Notes under the pieces: generated by a model
What the model saw: only the letters and a program-made list of their open reading frames with translations
Told to the model about the DNA's origin: nothing
The model's database searches: none
Assembly (NCBI GenBank): GCA_902470765.1
Contig: CABRHW010000015.1
Span: 1 to 48,819 of the forward strand
Length of the DNA: 48,819 nt
Direction: 5' to 3'
Source of the DNA: an uncultured Collinsella sp.
GTDB lineage: Bacteria > Actinomycetota > Coriobacteriia > Coriobacteriales > Coriobacteriaceae
Position numbers and translations under genes: made by a program
Shown here: piece by piece, positions 18,232-26,195 of the stretch
Position numbering within the stretch: the stretch's first letter is position 1
Layout: every line of letters begins with the position of its first letter

Positions 18232-19350
18232 GTGCGAAACAACGCATCGCGGGACGAGTATGTGCCGCAGCATAGCAGCAGATATGAGACGAAGGGCACG
18301 TCTTCGCGTGGCCTTGCCGACGCTCGCATCCGCGTGACGAAGATTGCCGCCATTGGGATGTTAACGTTGGCGGTTATTATCCTCGGAATTACCGCCAAAA
18401 CCTACGCGTCGGAGCGAATGGCACACTCAGATGCGTCAACGGTACAGACGCAAAACAAAAAGGGCTCTGAATCTAAAGCCACCGCAAGTCAAACCCTGTC
18501 GACAGCGAGCCTTAAGACGAGGCTTTCGAAGGCGGACTTTAACGATATTCCCTCAGGCGATACCGTGCAGACCTTCTCATTGGTTGATGACCAGATCCCC
18601 GCCCTGGAGGATGAGGGCCTCGCCGCGCTCCAAGATGCCCTTGATCAGGCCAAGGAATTGGGCGATGTGGGCGTGGTGTTCTACGACCTGTCAAGTGGCA
18701 AGGGCGTGACGTATAACGCCGATGTCGAGGTTTACGGTGCGAGTAGTTATAAGGCGCTCTATGTGCTCTACGTCTGTGAATCCCTGGTCGAGACAGGGCA
18801 AGTATCGCTCGATGATACTCTGGGCACCTATGGCGGCTACAGTATGGGCTGGCTGACGGTTCGCGAACTCATCGAGGCCTCGGTCGTTAATTCGGACAAC
18901 GATTCGTTTATTGCGTTACGCGCGGCGTTTGACCGTGTCGGTTACGAGGATTGGATTGTCGGTCTTGGCATCGATTACGATACCGCACTCGATCCGATGA
19001 GTGATTTTCCCACTTATTGCCCGCGCACCTCGGCCAAGTTGTGGCGCGAGATGAGTGAGTATTTGAGCAGGGGCAGTGAGACCTCCCAGTGGTTATCTGA
19101 ACTGCTGTCATCAACATCGCGCTCATTTATCCGTGATGGCATTGCGGACGACCAAGCCTTGGTGCGCAACAAGGCAGGCTGGATTAGCGAGGATGGTTGC
19201 TATTCGACATGCGATGCGGGCCTTATCGACATCAATGGCCGTACCTATGTCATGAGCGTCATGACATCGATGCCGTGGAGCGACCGCTCGAGCGAGGTTA
19301 CGGCTGCGATTGCAAAGGCTCTGTTTGATACGCGAGCTGCACTGGCCTAG
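18232..19350 (+). CDS. Membrane-anchored serine hydrolase of the class A beta-lactamase fold
   Basis: 372 residues. A basic cytoplasmic tail is followed by one membrane helix near residues 37-57 and a Ser/Thr/Lys-rich linker, then a beta-lactamase/transpeptidase-like domain. The catalytic SxxK is Ser171-Ser-Tyr-Lys174, the SDN loop is Ser221-Asp-Asn223, and the KTG equivalent is KAG near Lys314. Such proteins act outside the cell as beta-lactamases, DD-peptidases or peptidoglycan-related esterases. KAG in place of KTG, and the lack of an obvious Glu166 motif, argue against assuming drug resistance. The GTG start has a CAGGAG box at good spacing. It stands alone. Confidence 0.82.
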   Translation: MRNNASRDEYVPQHSSRYETKGTSSRGLADARIRVTKIAAIGMLTLAVIILGITAKTYASERMAHSDASTVQTQNKKGSESKATASQTLSTASLKTRLSKADFNDIPSGDTVQTFSLVDDQIPALEDEGLAALQDALDQAKELGDVGVVFYDLSSGKGVTYNADVEVYGASSYKALYVLYVCESLVETGQVSLDDTLGTYGGYSMGWLTVRELIEASVVNSDNDSFIALRAAFDRVGYEDWIVGLGIDYDTALDPMSDFPTYCPRTSAKLWREMSEYLSRGSETSQWLSELLSSTSRSFIRDGIADDQALVRNKAGWISEDGCYSTCDAGLIDINGRTYVMSVMTSMPWSDRSSEVTAAIAKALFDTRAALA

Positions 19351-19428
19351 CGTGTTCGTTTGACGAGGTCAAACAAAATGCTGGTACCATACCGTGGTTG
19401 AGAATTTCGTATAGGTTTGGGGAATGGC

Positions 19429-20169
19429 ATGGCTACCATCGCGATTATCGGCGCACTCGAAAAAGAGATCATGCAGATTAAGGAAGAGTTGAGTAACGCT
19501 TGCATGGTACAGGAGGCGGGCTTGAACGTTGTGACCGGCGGGCTCGACGGTCTGTCGATTGTCGCCACAACGGCGGGTATGGGCACGGTGAATGCCGCCG
19601 CCGCAACACAGCATCTCATTAGTAAATATGCCCCGCAGGCCGTTGTGCTCTCGGGTATCGCGGGCGGTTTAAACCCCAAGCTCCATATCGACGACGTGGT
19701 TATCGGCAAATGCCTACGCTATCTGGATACCGATACCGCGCTTATCGCCGAGTCTGCACCGGGGCTCGAGGAGTTTGGCTCGACGCCTGCGCTGGTTGAT
19801 ATTGCTGCCGATGTGCTTTCCGAGCGTGGCTTTGTTAACGCTTCGATAAATGCAGCCGCCTCGAACGAGGGCGCAAAGCAGTTCCTGGTCGGCACGATTG
19901 CCACGGGCAACCGTTTTGTGACGGGCGCCGCCATGCGCAACGACGCTATCGAGGCGACGCATGCCGATTGTGTCGGCATGGAGGGCGCGGCGATTGCCCA
20001 TGTCGCAACTAAAAATGGTGTCGATTGCCTGGTGTTGCGCGCTATCAGCGATAATTGTGACGAGGCGTACGATGCGATTTGCGACCGCGAGTTCGACCTG
20101 ATCGAGTATGCCCGTACCGCGAGTGGCATTACGCTCGATATCGTTCGCCGTATCGCTGCTATTTATTAG
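19429..20169 (+). CDS. mtnN: 5'-methylthioadenosine/S-adenosylhomocysteine nucleosidase
   Basis: 246 residues, slightly longer than the 230 usual in the family. IAIIGALEKEI at the start contains the catalytic Glu, VLSGIAGGL binds ribose, and GMEGAAIAHV and LRAISDNCDE supply the Met-Glu and catalytic Asp positions. It splits MTA and SAH into adenine and the thio-ribose, which feeds methionine salvage and removes inhibitors of SAM enzymes. That matters in a cell using radical SAM activases. ATG 19429 is chosen over an upstream TTG, with GGGGAA nearby. engB follows 38 nt later, probably in the same transcript. Confidence 0.92.
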   Translation: MATIAIIGALEKEIMQIKEELSNACMVQEAGLNVVTGGLDGLSIVATTAGMGTVNAAAATQHLISKYAPQAVVLSGIAGGLNPKLHIDDVVIGKCLRYLDTDTALIAESAPGLEEFGSTPALVDIAADVLSERGFVNASINAAASNEGAKQFLVGTIATGNRFVTGAAMRNDAIEATHADCVGMEGAAIAHVATKNGVDCLVLRAISDNCDEAYDAICDREFDLIEYARTASGITLDIVRRIAAIY

Positions 20170-20207
20170 CGCGCTCTTTTGTAAGAACCTACGACCAAGG
20201 AGTGTCC

Positions 20208-20798
20208 ATGGCCGATTCCATTAACTACCAGCTTGCCAAGTTCGTTGCCAGCTATGGCAAGGTTTCGCAGATTCCCGAGTCCACCTGCCCCGAGGTGAGC
20301 TTCGTCGGCCGCTCCAACGTGGGCAAGTCGTCGATCATGAACAAGCTTTTTGGCCGCAAGAACCTCGTCAAGGTCTCGAGCACACCGGGCAAGACGAGCA
20401 ACATCAACTTCTTTGAGGCTGACGACGTGCACTTCGTCGACCTGCCGGGTTATGGTTTCGCCCGTCGTTCCAAGGCCGAGCGTGACCGCTGGGCCGAGCT
20501 CATCGGCGACTTCTTCGACTCGGAGCGCAGCTTTAACCTGGTTGTATCGCTGGTGGACATTCGCCACGACCCCAGTAAGCTCGACCATGACATGATCGAC
20601 TACCTGCAGGGCAACGAGTTCAACTTTATCGTTTGCCTCACCAAGGCCGACAAGCTCAGCCGCACCCAGCAGGCCCGCCAGGCAGCAGCCATCAAAAAGC
20701 AACTCAACGTCCCGGCCGAGAACGTAATCATCACAAGCTCCCAAACCGGCACCGGCATCGACGAACTCAAGCGCCGCATCGCCGAGGCTTGCCTCTAA
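20208..20798 (+). CDS. engB: Ribosome biogenesis GTPase EngB (YihA/YsxC)
   Basis: 196 residues, the standard size. GTPase motifs are all present: G1 GRSNVGKSS near residue 33, G3 DLPGYG, G4 TKADKL, and G5 TSSQTG. The PGKTSNINFF segment is the EngB switch I. It acts in large-subunit ribosome assembly. It has a good AAGGAG box and follows mtnN closely. Confidence 0.95.
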   Translation: MADSINYQLAKFVASYGKVSQIPESTCPEVSFVGRSNVGKSSIMNKLFGRKNLVKVSSTPGKTSNINFFEADDVHFVDLPGYGFARRSKAERDRWAELIGDFFDSERSFNLVVSLVDIRHDPSKLDHDMIDYLQGNEFNFIVCLTKADKLSRTQQARQAAAIKKQLNVPAENVIITSSQTGTGIDELKRRIAEACL

Positions 20799-20835
20799 TA
20801 AGGGCTCTTGGCAGGCAATAGTTTGCATCTATCTA

Positions 20836-20884
20836 TATCACCTCAGTGATAGTTATTGCTACACTATCACTGGGATGATATTTT
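20836..20884 (+). promoter_or_regulatory. Promoter and operators of the toxin-antitoxin pair
   Basis: The palindrome TATCACCTCAGTGATA (20836-20851) is followed by AGTGATAG...CTATCACT (20845-20852 and 20864-20871). This gives three half-sites of TATCACT/AGTGATA. A -35 TTGCTA (20856-20861) and -10 TATTTT (20879-20884) at 17-bp spacing overlap the right-hand site. Binding of the HTH antitoxin here would repress the pair, the usual conditional autoregulation. Confidence 0.7.
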
Positions 20885-20899
20885 TGTTTGGAGGTCGAT

Positions 20900-21583
20900 A
20901 TGGAGCTTTGGCACGGGTCGGAGGTTGTTGTCGAGCATCCGTCGTTGGATAAATGCAGACAATTCAATGACTATGGGCGCGGGTTTTATTGCACGCCACA
21001 TGAAGAAATGGCGATGGAATGGGCATGCCGGACCGAGTCGGATGGCATTGCAAATCGATATGAACTTGATTTAGATGGCCTTTCGGTCTTGGATTTAGAG
21101 TCTGGGGAGTTTTCAATCCTCAATTGGCTTGCGATTTTGGCCGACAAACGGGAGTTTAATGTCTCGACGCCGCTAGCACGCGACGGACTTCGATTTCTGC
21201 TTGATAACTGTTTGATTGATATTTCTTCTTACGACGTTATTCGGGGCTATCGTGCCGACGACTCGTGTTTTTCTTTTGCAAGGCAGTTTGTTAATGGCAT
21301 GATTTCGCTCCGACAACTTCAGCGCATTATGCGCCTGGGCGATCTAGGCATTCAATATGCTCTTATGAGTGAGCGCGCATTCTCGGCGATTAGATTCTGC
21401 GATTGGAAGCCGGCTTCGGGATCTGAGTTTTATCCCAAGCGTTTTGAGCGAGAGCAGAACGCTCGGCGCAAGTACTTGGACACGGTAAATGGATTTGATT
21501 CTGAAGGTATCGACATCAAGGATTTAATGGCGGGGAGGGTTGATTTGGATGATCCAAGAGTTAACGAGTTGTGGTCCGAGTAG
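20900..21583 (+). CDS. DUF3990-type protein, probable ADP-ribosyltransferase-like toxin
   Basis: 227 residues. The N-terminus ELWHGSEVVVEHP and FNDYGRGFYCTPHEEMAMEWA match the pattern I know from DUF3990 proteins, where an LxHGS strand and a DxGxGFY motif resemble the NAD-binding core of ADP-ribosyltransferases. The C-terminal half is helical and unrecognised. It is followed 31 nt later by a gene with a C-terminal HTH, the usual layout of toxin before antitoxin. The ATG at 20900 has GGAGG 6 nt upstream. The gene is visibly more AT-rich than its neighbours, suggesting recent acquisition. Enzyme activity and target are inferred. Confidence 0.72.
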   Translation: MELWHGSEVVVEHPSLDKCRQFNDYGRGFYCTPHEEMAMEWACRTESDGIANRYELDLDGLSVLDLESGEFSILNWLAILADKREFNVSTPLARDGLRFLLDNCLIDISSYDVIRGYRADDSCFSFARQFVNGMISLRQLQRIMRLGDLGIQYALMSERAFSAIRFCDWKPASGSEFYPKRFEREQNARRKYLDTVNGFDSEGIDIKDLMAGRVDLDDPRVNELWSE

Positions 21584-21614
21584 GACGTACCCCGTCTACT
21601 ACCTCGAGGACGCA

Positions 21615-22247
21615 ATGAACAACCTTGGCGACTGCTTTGACTATGCCGTGAACGACTATGGAACGGAAGGGTCCGAGATCGCTGAGCTCTTTTGCCTGAG
21701 CGGCGTAGCTCGCGAGTTTGAGCGCGGCAACGCATGGGTCGTATCGGGAAAATCAGGTGTTGAGCTGTTCGCACTTATCGCCGAAAGGTCGGGATATCAA
21801 AGCGGGTCTATACCGGACCGCACCTATCGTTTTGAGAAGACGCCGGAGTATTGGACGGGCTGGATATTGGCATATCTGCAATGGCGTCTGGGCGAGTCTT
21901 TCGAAGACCTGCTGCATGCCGTTCCGTTCGATGCGCTGTGTAATATGTATTACCCCTGGCACGAAGCCTCAGAGGAGCGTGTGGCGCGTCTTGTTTGCGA
22001 TATAGCGAAGAAAACACCTCGTCAAACCAAACTGGCGCTAGCAAGGAAGAGGCTTAAGAAAACCCAGCAAGACCTGGCATACGAATCGGGCGTATCACTC
22101 CGCTCAATCCAAATGTACGAGCAGCGCCAGAGAAACATCAATGAAGCTTCGGTAACAAGCGTAAGAGCCATAGCAAAAGCCCTCCACTGCAACATCGAAG
22201 ATCTTCTAGAGCCAGTCTTCGAATACAAAGAAACCAGCGCAGCCTAA
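21615..22247 (+). CDS. HTH (XRE) protein, probable antitoxin of the DUF3990 pair
   Basis: 210 residues. The first 140 or so are unrecognised and may bind the toxin. The C-terminus has an XRE-type helix-turn-helix (LKKTQQDLAYESGVSLRSIQ, about residues 148-167, followed by INEASVTSVRAIAKAL). The start at 21615 has CGAGGA just upstream; an in-frame ATG at 21540 would overlap the toxin gene by 44 nt and lacks a good site. An HTH at the C-terminus of a longer protein next to a DUF3990 gene supports antitoxin/autorepressor function. Binding to the TATCACT sites before the toxin is predicted. Confidence 0.7.
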   Translation: MNNLGDCFDYAVNDYGTEGSEIAELFCLSGVAREFERGNAWVVSGKSGVELFALIAERSGYQSGSIPDRTYRFEKTPEYWTGWILAYLQWRLGESFEDLLHAVPFDALCNMYYPWHEASEERVARLVCDIAKKTPRQTKLALARKRLKKTQQDLAYESGVSLRSIQMYEQRQRNINEASVTSVRAIAKALHCNIEDLLEPVFEYKETSAA

Positions 22248-22396
22248 CCCAATTTATTGCCGAGGTTTGTATCTAGTAAGCAATCCTTACCAGCAAGAGT
22301 CCCTACCAATAGAAAGCGGCTTAAAGGGCCGAAATCGTATGAATGGCATTGCGACTTCCAAATGGGTGACTGCTGCTTGAAAAGCTATAGAAATAG

Positions 22397-22416
22397 GGGC
22401 CGATTTAACGGCCCCA
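22397..22416 (-). terminator. Terminator for the secreted protein/small membrane protein unit
   Basis: GGGGCC (22397-22402) pairs with GGCCCC (22411-22416) around 8 nt. On the minus strand it is followed by a TATTTCTAT stretch, about 35 nt after the stop of the small gene at 22450. Confidence 0.6.
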
Positions 22417-22449
22417 AGCATCGCATAAATGGCATATACGTTTTATCAA

Positions 22450-22554
22450 CTATTTCTTGTTTTTAACCCATTTGCAGATACGCCAAATAAACACTCCGAT
22501 GAGAATCAAAACGAGAGCGATCATAATGTCTGAGCGTGCAGGAATTGGGATCAT
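22450..22554 (-). CDS. 34-residue single-pass membrane protein
   Basis: A short frame: a polar start (MIPIPARSDI), one hydrophobic helix (MIALVLILIGVFIWRI, residues 11-26), and a basic tail (CKWVKNKK). A TTGAGGAAG box lies 5 nt before the ATG on the minus strand. It begins about 25 nt after the stop of the secreted-protein gene upstream and is followed by a hairpin terminator, so it looks like the second gene of a two-gene unit. The N-out or N-in orientation is unclear; the basic tail suggests the C-terminus is cytoplasmic. No family is recognised. Confidence 0.6.
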   Translation of the reverse strand: MIPIPARSDIMIALVLILIGVFIWRICKWVKNKK

Positions 22555-22578
22555 TGAACTTCCTCAATTGATGTGAGT

Positions 22579-23094
22579 CTAGTTTGCATAGGTGTGGAGC
22601 GTGCTGCCTTCCATGGTCGCTTGCAACACGGCGATACCGGACGTCATCCCCATCGATTCATAGTTGAGTCGATATGTCGCCTGTTTCGAGTTCCATATAA
22701 AGGACTCGTTAGTTACCGTACAGCCGATAGTCGTATAGTTTTGTCCCCAAGCGCTGGTAATGAGCGAGTTCGCTATCTTGATCTTGAATTCGCGATAAAT
22801 AAAAGGACTGTTGTAATAGATAGTCCAAGTTCCAGATGCGTTGTTGTAGTAACTGTCCCATATCAGGCTGGGTTCATTGGTTTTTTTAATTCCTATTACT
22901 GCAACGGTCCCATCCTTAAGCTTGATTTGATGAGACTGCTCGGGACCTTTCGTTAAATCAAAATCTTGGGTTGCGCCAGAAATTGCGACAGCATCGCTTT
23001 CTGCAGCATAAGCAGTCGAAGGGCTAAACGAGAAACATATCGGTAATATCAAAAGTATCGAGAGGAAAAACGAAGCTTTGAGTGTGCGTAACAC
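22579..23094 (-). CDS. Small secreted protein, unknown function
   Basis: 171 residues from a GTG start at 23094, chosen because GGAGGTGG stands 5 nt upstream; an ATG at 23109 lies inside that box. A Sec signal peptide (hydrophobic FFLSILLILPICFSF, ending at AYA-AES) is followed by a beta-rich domain with many Asn, Ser, Tyr and Thr residues and a single Cys. It resembles DUF5626-like exported proteins, but I cannot name it with confidence. The low GC content matches the nearby toxin genes and suggests an acquired patch. It is followed by a 34-residue membrane protein gene, perhaps functionally linked. Confidence 0.7.
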   Translation of the reverse strand: MLRTLKASFFLSILLILPICFSFSPSTAYAAESDAVAISGATQDFDLTKGPEQSHQIKLKDGTVAVIGIKKTNEPSLIWDSYYNNASGTWTIYYNSPFIYREFKIKIANSLITSAWGQNYTTIGCTVTNESFIWNSKQATYRLNYESMGMTSGIAVLQATMEGSTLHTYAN

Positions 23095-23249
23095 TTTGAC
23101 CACCTCCATACTGCGATGCCTAGTTAAATAGTAGCATAGATTAACAGTTTATTATGTAACCTAAAAAGCCCCTATCTGCCCGGCGCCCCTTCAAAGCGTG
23201 GGTCCCTGTAGACATCCTCAGCAAGGTAAACGCAGGGATGGTCGGGGTG

Positions 23250-23272
23250 TTCCCCTCAAAATTATTCCGCAG
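23250..23272 (-). repeat. Truncated remnant of hairpin family 1
   Basis: The segment TTCCCCTCAAAATTATTCC plus GCAG strongly resembles the left half of copy B (arm TTCCCCTGAAAAC followed by AATCCGCAG), 115 bases away. No matching opposite arm was found nearby. It looks like a decayed half-element. The surrounding 23110-23354 stretch has no gene that I can support. Confidence 0.5.
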
Positions 23273-23354
23273 CGCGAAGGCCTCTCGTCTGTGGCTCCGT
23301 TGGAGCACAAGATTAAATCAGTGAATGCGACTATCCTGTCGAGGCTGCGCAGGC

Positions 23355-23465
23355 CCCCTTGGGGCTTCCCCTGAAAACAATCCGCAGATCGAATTGCCCC
23401 GTCGCGCGAAGCGCACGACGGGGCAATTCATGATCGAGGACGTTTTCAGGGGAAGCCACAAGGGG
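23355..23465 (-). repeat. Nested hairpin element, family 1 copy B (3' of thrB)
   Basis: A 24-bp outer stem with one mismatch (23355-23378 with 23442-23465) and a perfect 14-bp inner stem (23391-23404 with 23416-23429), with a GAA-tipped loop. Read on the minus strand, the internal loop is GTCCTCGATCAT on the 5' side and CTGCGGATT on the 3' side, matching copies A, C and D. It begins 26 nt after the thrB stop and shares thrB's direction. Confidence 0.9.
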
Positions 23466-23491
23466 ACTGGTGAGAGCAATGAGACGGGGCG

Positions 23492-24373
23492 CTACAGGTA
23501 TTCGATCTGGGCGCCTTCCGTGTCGCACGTCAGAATATGCGTATCACACTTGGGGAACTGCTCACGCAGTTTGACCTGTAGGAACTTTGCCACGATGGTG
23601 TCGTCAGTCACGGCCATGAGGGTCGAGCCGGAGCCACTGATCCAGATGGTCTTGGCGCCTCCGTTAAGGCAGGTGTCGCGCACGGCGTTGTAGTCGGGGA
23701 TGAGGCGGCGGCGATAGGGCTCCTGAATGCGGTCGTCGTTGGCGGCGGCAATCAGGTCAAGGTCGCCGGTCTCCAGGCCGCGCGTCATGCCGGCGATGCG
23801 GCCCATTTGCCATACGGCGGTGGAGAGTGGAATCTCCTGTGGCACAACCTTGCGCGCCTCGCTCGTATGCACCTCGTAGGGCGGAATCACAGTAATAAAA
23901 CGAAGCTTGTCGCTTACCTCGTAGCGCAGACACTGGGGCAGCGAGTCGGTTGGCGTAAAGGAGCAGACGGCGCCGCCCAGGATAGCGGGGGCGACGTTAT
24001 CGGGATGGCCCTCGACCTCGGTGGCAATGCGGACGAGCTCAGCGCGGTCGACGGTGTGGCCCGTCAGCGCGGCGGCCGCCATGATGCCAGCGACGACGCA
24101 GGTGGAGCTGGAACCCAGGCCGCGGGCGACGGGCACATCAGTTTGAATGTCGATGGCAACGGGGAAAGCCGACTCGCCCCATGCGGCCAGTGCATCCACA
24201 AAGCTCACGTAGACCAGGTTATTCTCGTTTTGGAACTCCTCGGGGCAGCCCGTGATGGTGAGCTTGTCGGCGCGCTCGAAGGTGAAGTGAGAGTAGAGGC
24301 TGACGGCCATGCCGAGGGTGTCGTAGCCGATGCCTAGGTTGGCGCTTGTTGCTGGGACGGTGATCTTGATCAT
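23492..24373 (-). CDS. thrB: Homoserine kinase
   Basis: 293 residues. GHMP-kinase features: PATSANLGIGYDTLG at the N-terminus, the ATP-binding loop PVARGLGSSST near residue 87, and C-terminal SGSGSTLMAV. It phosphorylates homoserine for threonine synthesis in the cytosol. ATG 24373 is preceded by AGGAGG on the minus strand; a longer frame upstream runs through the hairpin at 24388-24499 and is not credible. It lies downstream of thrC on the same strand, separated by 200 nt with a terminator-like hairpin and a large nested hairpin, so thrB may be partly uncoupled from thrC. Confidence 0.95.
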   Translation of the reverse strand: MIKITVPATSANLGIGYDTLGMAVSLYSHFTFERADKLTITGCPEEFQNENNLVYVSFVDALAAWGESAFPVAIDIQTDVPVARGLGSSSTCVVAGIMAAAALTGHTVDRAELVRIATEVEGHPDNVAPAILGGAVCSFTPTDSLPQCLRYEVSDKLRFITVIPPYEVHTSEARKVVPQEIPLSTAVWQMGRIAGMTRGLETGDLDLIAAANDDRIQEPYRRRLIPDYNAVRDTCLNGGAKTIWISGSGSTLMAVTDDTIVAKFLQVKLREQFPKCDTHILTCDTEGAQIEYL

Positions 24374-24387
24374 GTGGGTCCTCCTGG

Positions 24388-24499
24388 GCGGGTCTGCCTG
24401 TTTAGTTCGCTGCTCGGGCAGTCCTGGCTCGCTCGGAAAGCACATTAAGTGCTTTCCGGCTCGTGCGGAACTCGCGACGAACTAAACAGGCAGACCCGC
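24388..24499 (-). repeat. Large nested hairpin between thrC and thrB
   Basis: A perfect 22-bp outer stem (24388-24409 with 24478-24499, starting GCGGGTCTGCCTG) encloses a perfect 9-bp inner stem (24435-24443 with 24449-24457, GGAAAGCAC) with an ATTAA loop. The internal loop is 25 and 20 nt. It ends only a few bases before the thrB ribosome binding site, so it would form in the thrB leader. Its loop bases contain GTCCT and TGCGGAA, faintly like family 1, but in a different order. Confidence 0.85.
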
Positions 24500-24542
24500 A
24501 TGTCAGCTCGTCATCATCCCGAAAGCTAAATAATTAGAAGGT

Positions 24543-24562
24543 GCGCCGGCTTTCGCCGGCGC
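24543..24562 (-). terminator. Hairpin after thrC
   Basis: GCGCCGGC (24543-24550) pairs perfectly with GCCGGCGC (24555-24562) around a TTTC loop. It starts 12 nt after the thrC stop on the minus strand. The following T content is modest (ACCTTCTAATT), so termination may be incomplete. Confidence 0.6.
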
Positions 24563-24574
24563 TTAATAAGGGGT

Positions 24575-26092
24575 TTAGTTGGAAGCCATCTTTTTTGCTG
24601 CAGACTCTACGTAGTTGGCCATGTCGGCTACGTCGCAGACGTCTTCGAAACGGACGGGCTTGGATTCGAGTTCGGCGAGCTGGGTCGGGGCAACCGTGTT
24701 GGTGGCCTGCTCGAGCACGCGCATGGCCTCAAAGTCGTCCTCGGGAACGTCGAGGCCCAGGGCGTCGCAGCAGGCGCGCGGGAACTTGTAGGGGCTGGCG
24801 GTCGAAAGCAGGACGCGGGCCTTGGCGCCCTCGGCGGGAGCGACCTGCTCAAAGACGTGATAACCACAAGCGGTGTGCGGGTCGATTACGTAGCCGTTCG
24901 CATCCCAGCAGCTCTTGATGGCAGTGCGGACCTCGTCCTCGCTGGCCCAGCCGCAGCCAAAGACGCTCTGAATCTTGGCCAGCAGCTCGGCGGGCACCTC
25001 GTAGCGACCCGTCTGCGCCAGCTGCTCCATAAGGCCGGCAACGAGCTCGCAGTCGCCATCGGACAGGAAGTAGAGCATGCGCTCGAGGTTGGAGCTGATG
25101 AGGATGTCCATCGACGGCGAGATGGTCGTGAAGAACGGGCGGTTACGGTCGTAAACGCCGGTGGTCAGGAAGTCGGCAAGCACGTTGTTCTTGTCGCTCG
25201 CCACGACGAGCTTGGCGACGGGCAGACCCATGCGCTTGGCATAGTAGCCGGCCAGGATATCGCCAAAGTTGCCGGTCGGTACGCAGAACTCCACGGCGTC
25301 GCCGGCCTCGATGGCGCCGGCGCGCAACAGCTGCGCATAGGCGGCAAAGTAGTAGACGACCTGCGGTACCAGACGGCCGACGTTGATGGAGTTGGCGCTC
25401 GAAAGCACCGTGCCGGCGGCCTCCAGACGCTCGGCAAGCTCCTTATCGGCAAAGATGCGCTTGACGGCGCTCTGGGCGTCGTCAAAGTTGCCGCGGATGC
25501 CGCAGACGGCGACGTTGTCGCCCTCCTGCGTGGACATCTGCAGGTTCTGGACGCGGCTGACCTTGCCCTCGGGATAAAAGACGGTGATGCCCGTGCCCGG
25601 GGCGTCGGCAAAACCGGCGAGCGCGGCCTTGCCCGTGTCGCCCGACGTGGCGGTGACGATCATGATGCGCTCGGCGCCGCCGTCCTTGGCGGAAGTGCGG
25701 GCCATGAGGCGGGGGAGCATCTGCAGGGCGACGTCCTTGAAGGCGCTTGTGGGGCCGCCAAAGAGCTCCATCACATAGGTCTGAGGGGCGTCAGCGCCCG
25801 GCGCAGCGTCGAGTTTGACGAGCGGCGTAACCTCTTCACTCGTGAACGTGCCGCGGTATGCCTCGTCGACACACGCCGAAATTTCTTCGGCCGTGTAATC
25901 ATTCAGTAACATTCCCAACACATCTTGAGCGATTTCAAAGTACGATTTATCTGCAAGCGAGCTGATATCGACCTGCTGGGTGCCGAGCTCGTCCGAGACA
26001 AACAAACCCCCGTCGGGAGCGATGCCGGTGCGGATTGCCACCTTACTTGAGCACGATAAAGTGCGTCCTCGTGTACTATGATAAGTTCCCAT
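24575..26092 (-). CDS. thrC: Threonine synthase
   Basis: 505 residues, the long E. coli/yeast type with an N-terminal Thr_synth_N region (MGTYHSTRGR). GGPTSAFKDVALQ carries the PLP-binding lysine. The TSGDTGKAAL loop binds the phosphate. It converts O-phosphohomoserine to threonine. The start at 26092 is chosen because it begins at the conserved N-terminus, with GAGGAGCAG upstream; a longer frame to 26137 is possible. It is divergent from lysC across a 103-bp gap, so the two could share regulation. Confidence 0.94.
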   Translation of the reverse strand: MGTYHSTRGRTLSCSSKVAIRTGIAPDGGLFVSDELGTQQVDISSLADKSYFEIAQDVLGMLLNDYTAEEISACVDEAYRGTFTSEEVTPLVKLDAAPGADAPQTYVMELFGGPTSAFKDVALQMLPRLMARTSAKDGGAERIMIVTATSGDTGKAALAGFADAPGTGITVFYPEGKVSRVQNLQMSTQEGDNVAVCGIRGNFDDAQSAVKRIFADKELAERLEAAGTVLSSANSINVGRLVPQVVYYFAAYAQLLRAGAIEAGDAVEFCVPTGNFGDILAGYYAKRMGLPVAKLVVASDKNNVLADFLTTGVYDRNRPFFTTISPSMDILISSNLERMLYFLSDGDCELVAGLMEQLAQTGRYEVPAELLAKIQSVFGCGWASEDEVRTAIKSCWDANGYVIDPHTACGYHVFEQVAPAEGAKARVLLSTASPYKFPRACCDALGLDVPEDDFEAMRVLEQATNTVAPTQLAELESKPVRFEDVCDVADMANYVESAAKKMASN

Positions 26093-26195
26093 ATAACACT
26101 GCTCCTCGGATGCCTTGGACCCAATCGGTGAAACCATGGTATCAGAGCGCGCAAAACAGGTTTGCAGAGGCTTTTAGAAAGGTAACCTCAAGCCC

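Noticed and set aside
18232..19350. Calling the serine hydrolase a resistance beta-lactamase
   Set aside because: SxxK and SDN fit, but KTG is KAG and no Glu166-type loop is evident; the fold is shared by peptidoglycan enzymes.
22257..22466. 69-residue plus-strand frame after the antitoxin gene
   Set aside because: No ribosome binding site, no motif, and it crosses the terminator of the minus-strand small genes.
23325..23693. 122-residue frame across hairpin copy B
   Set aside because: Its sequence is made mostly of the palindrome and the antisense of thrB; no independent support.
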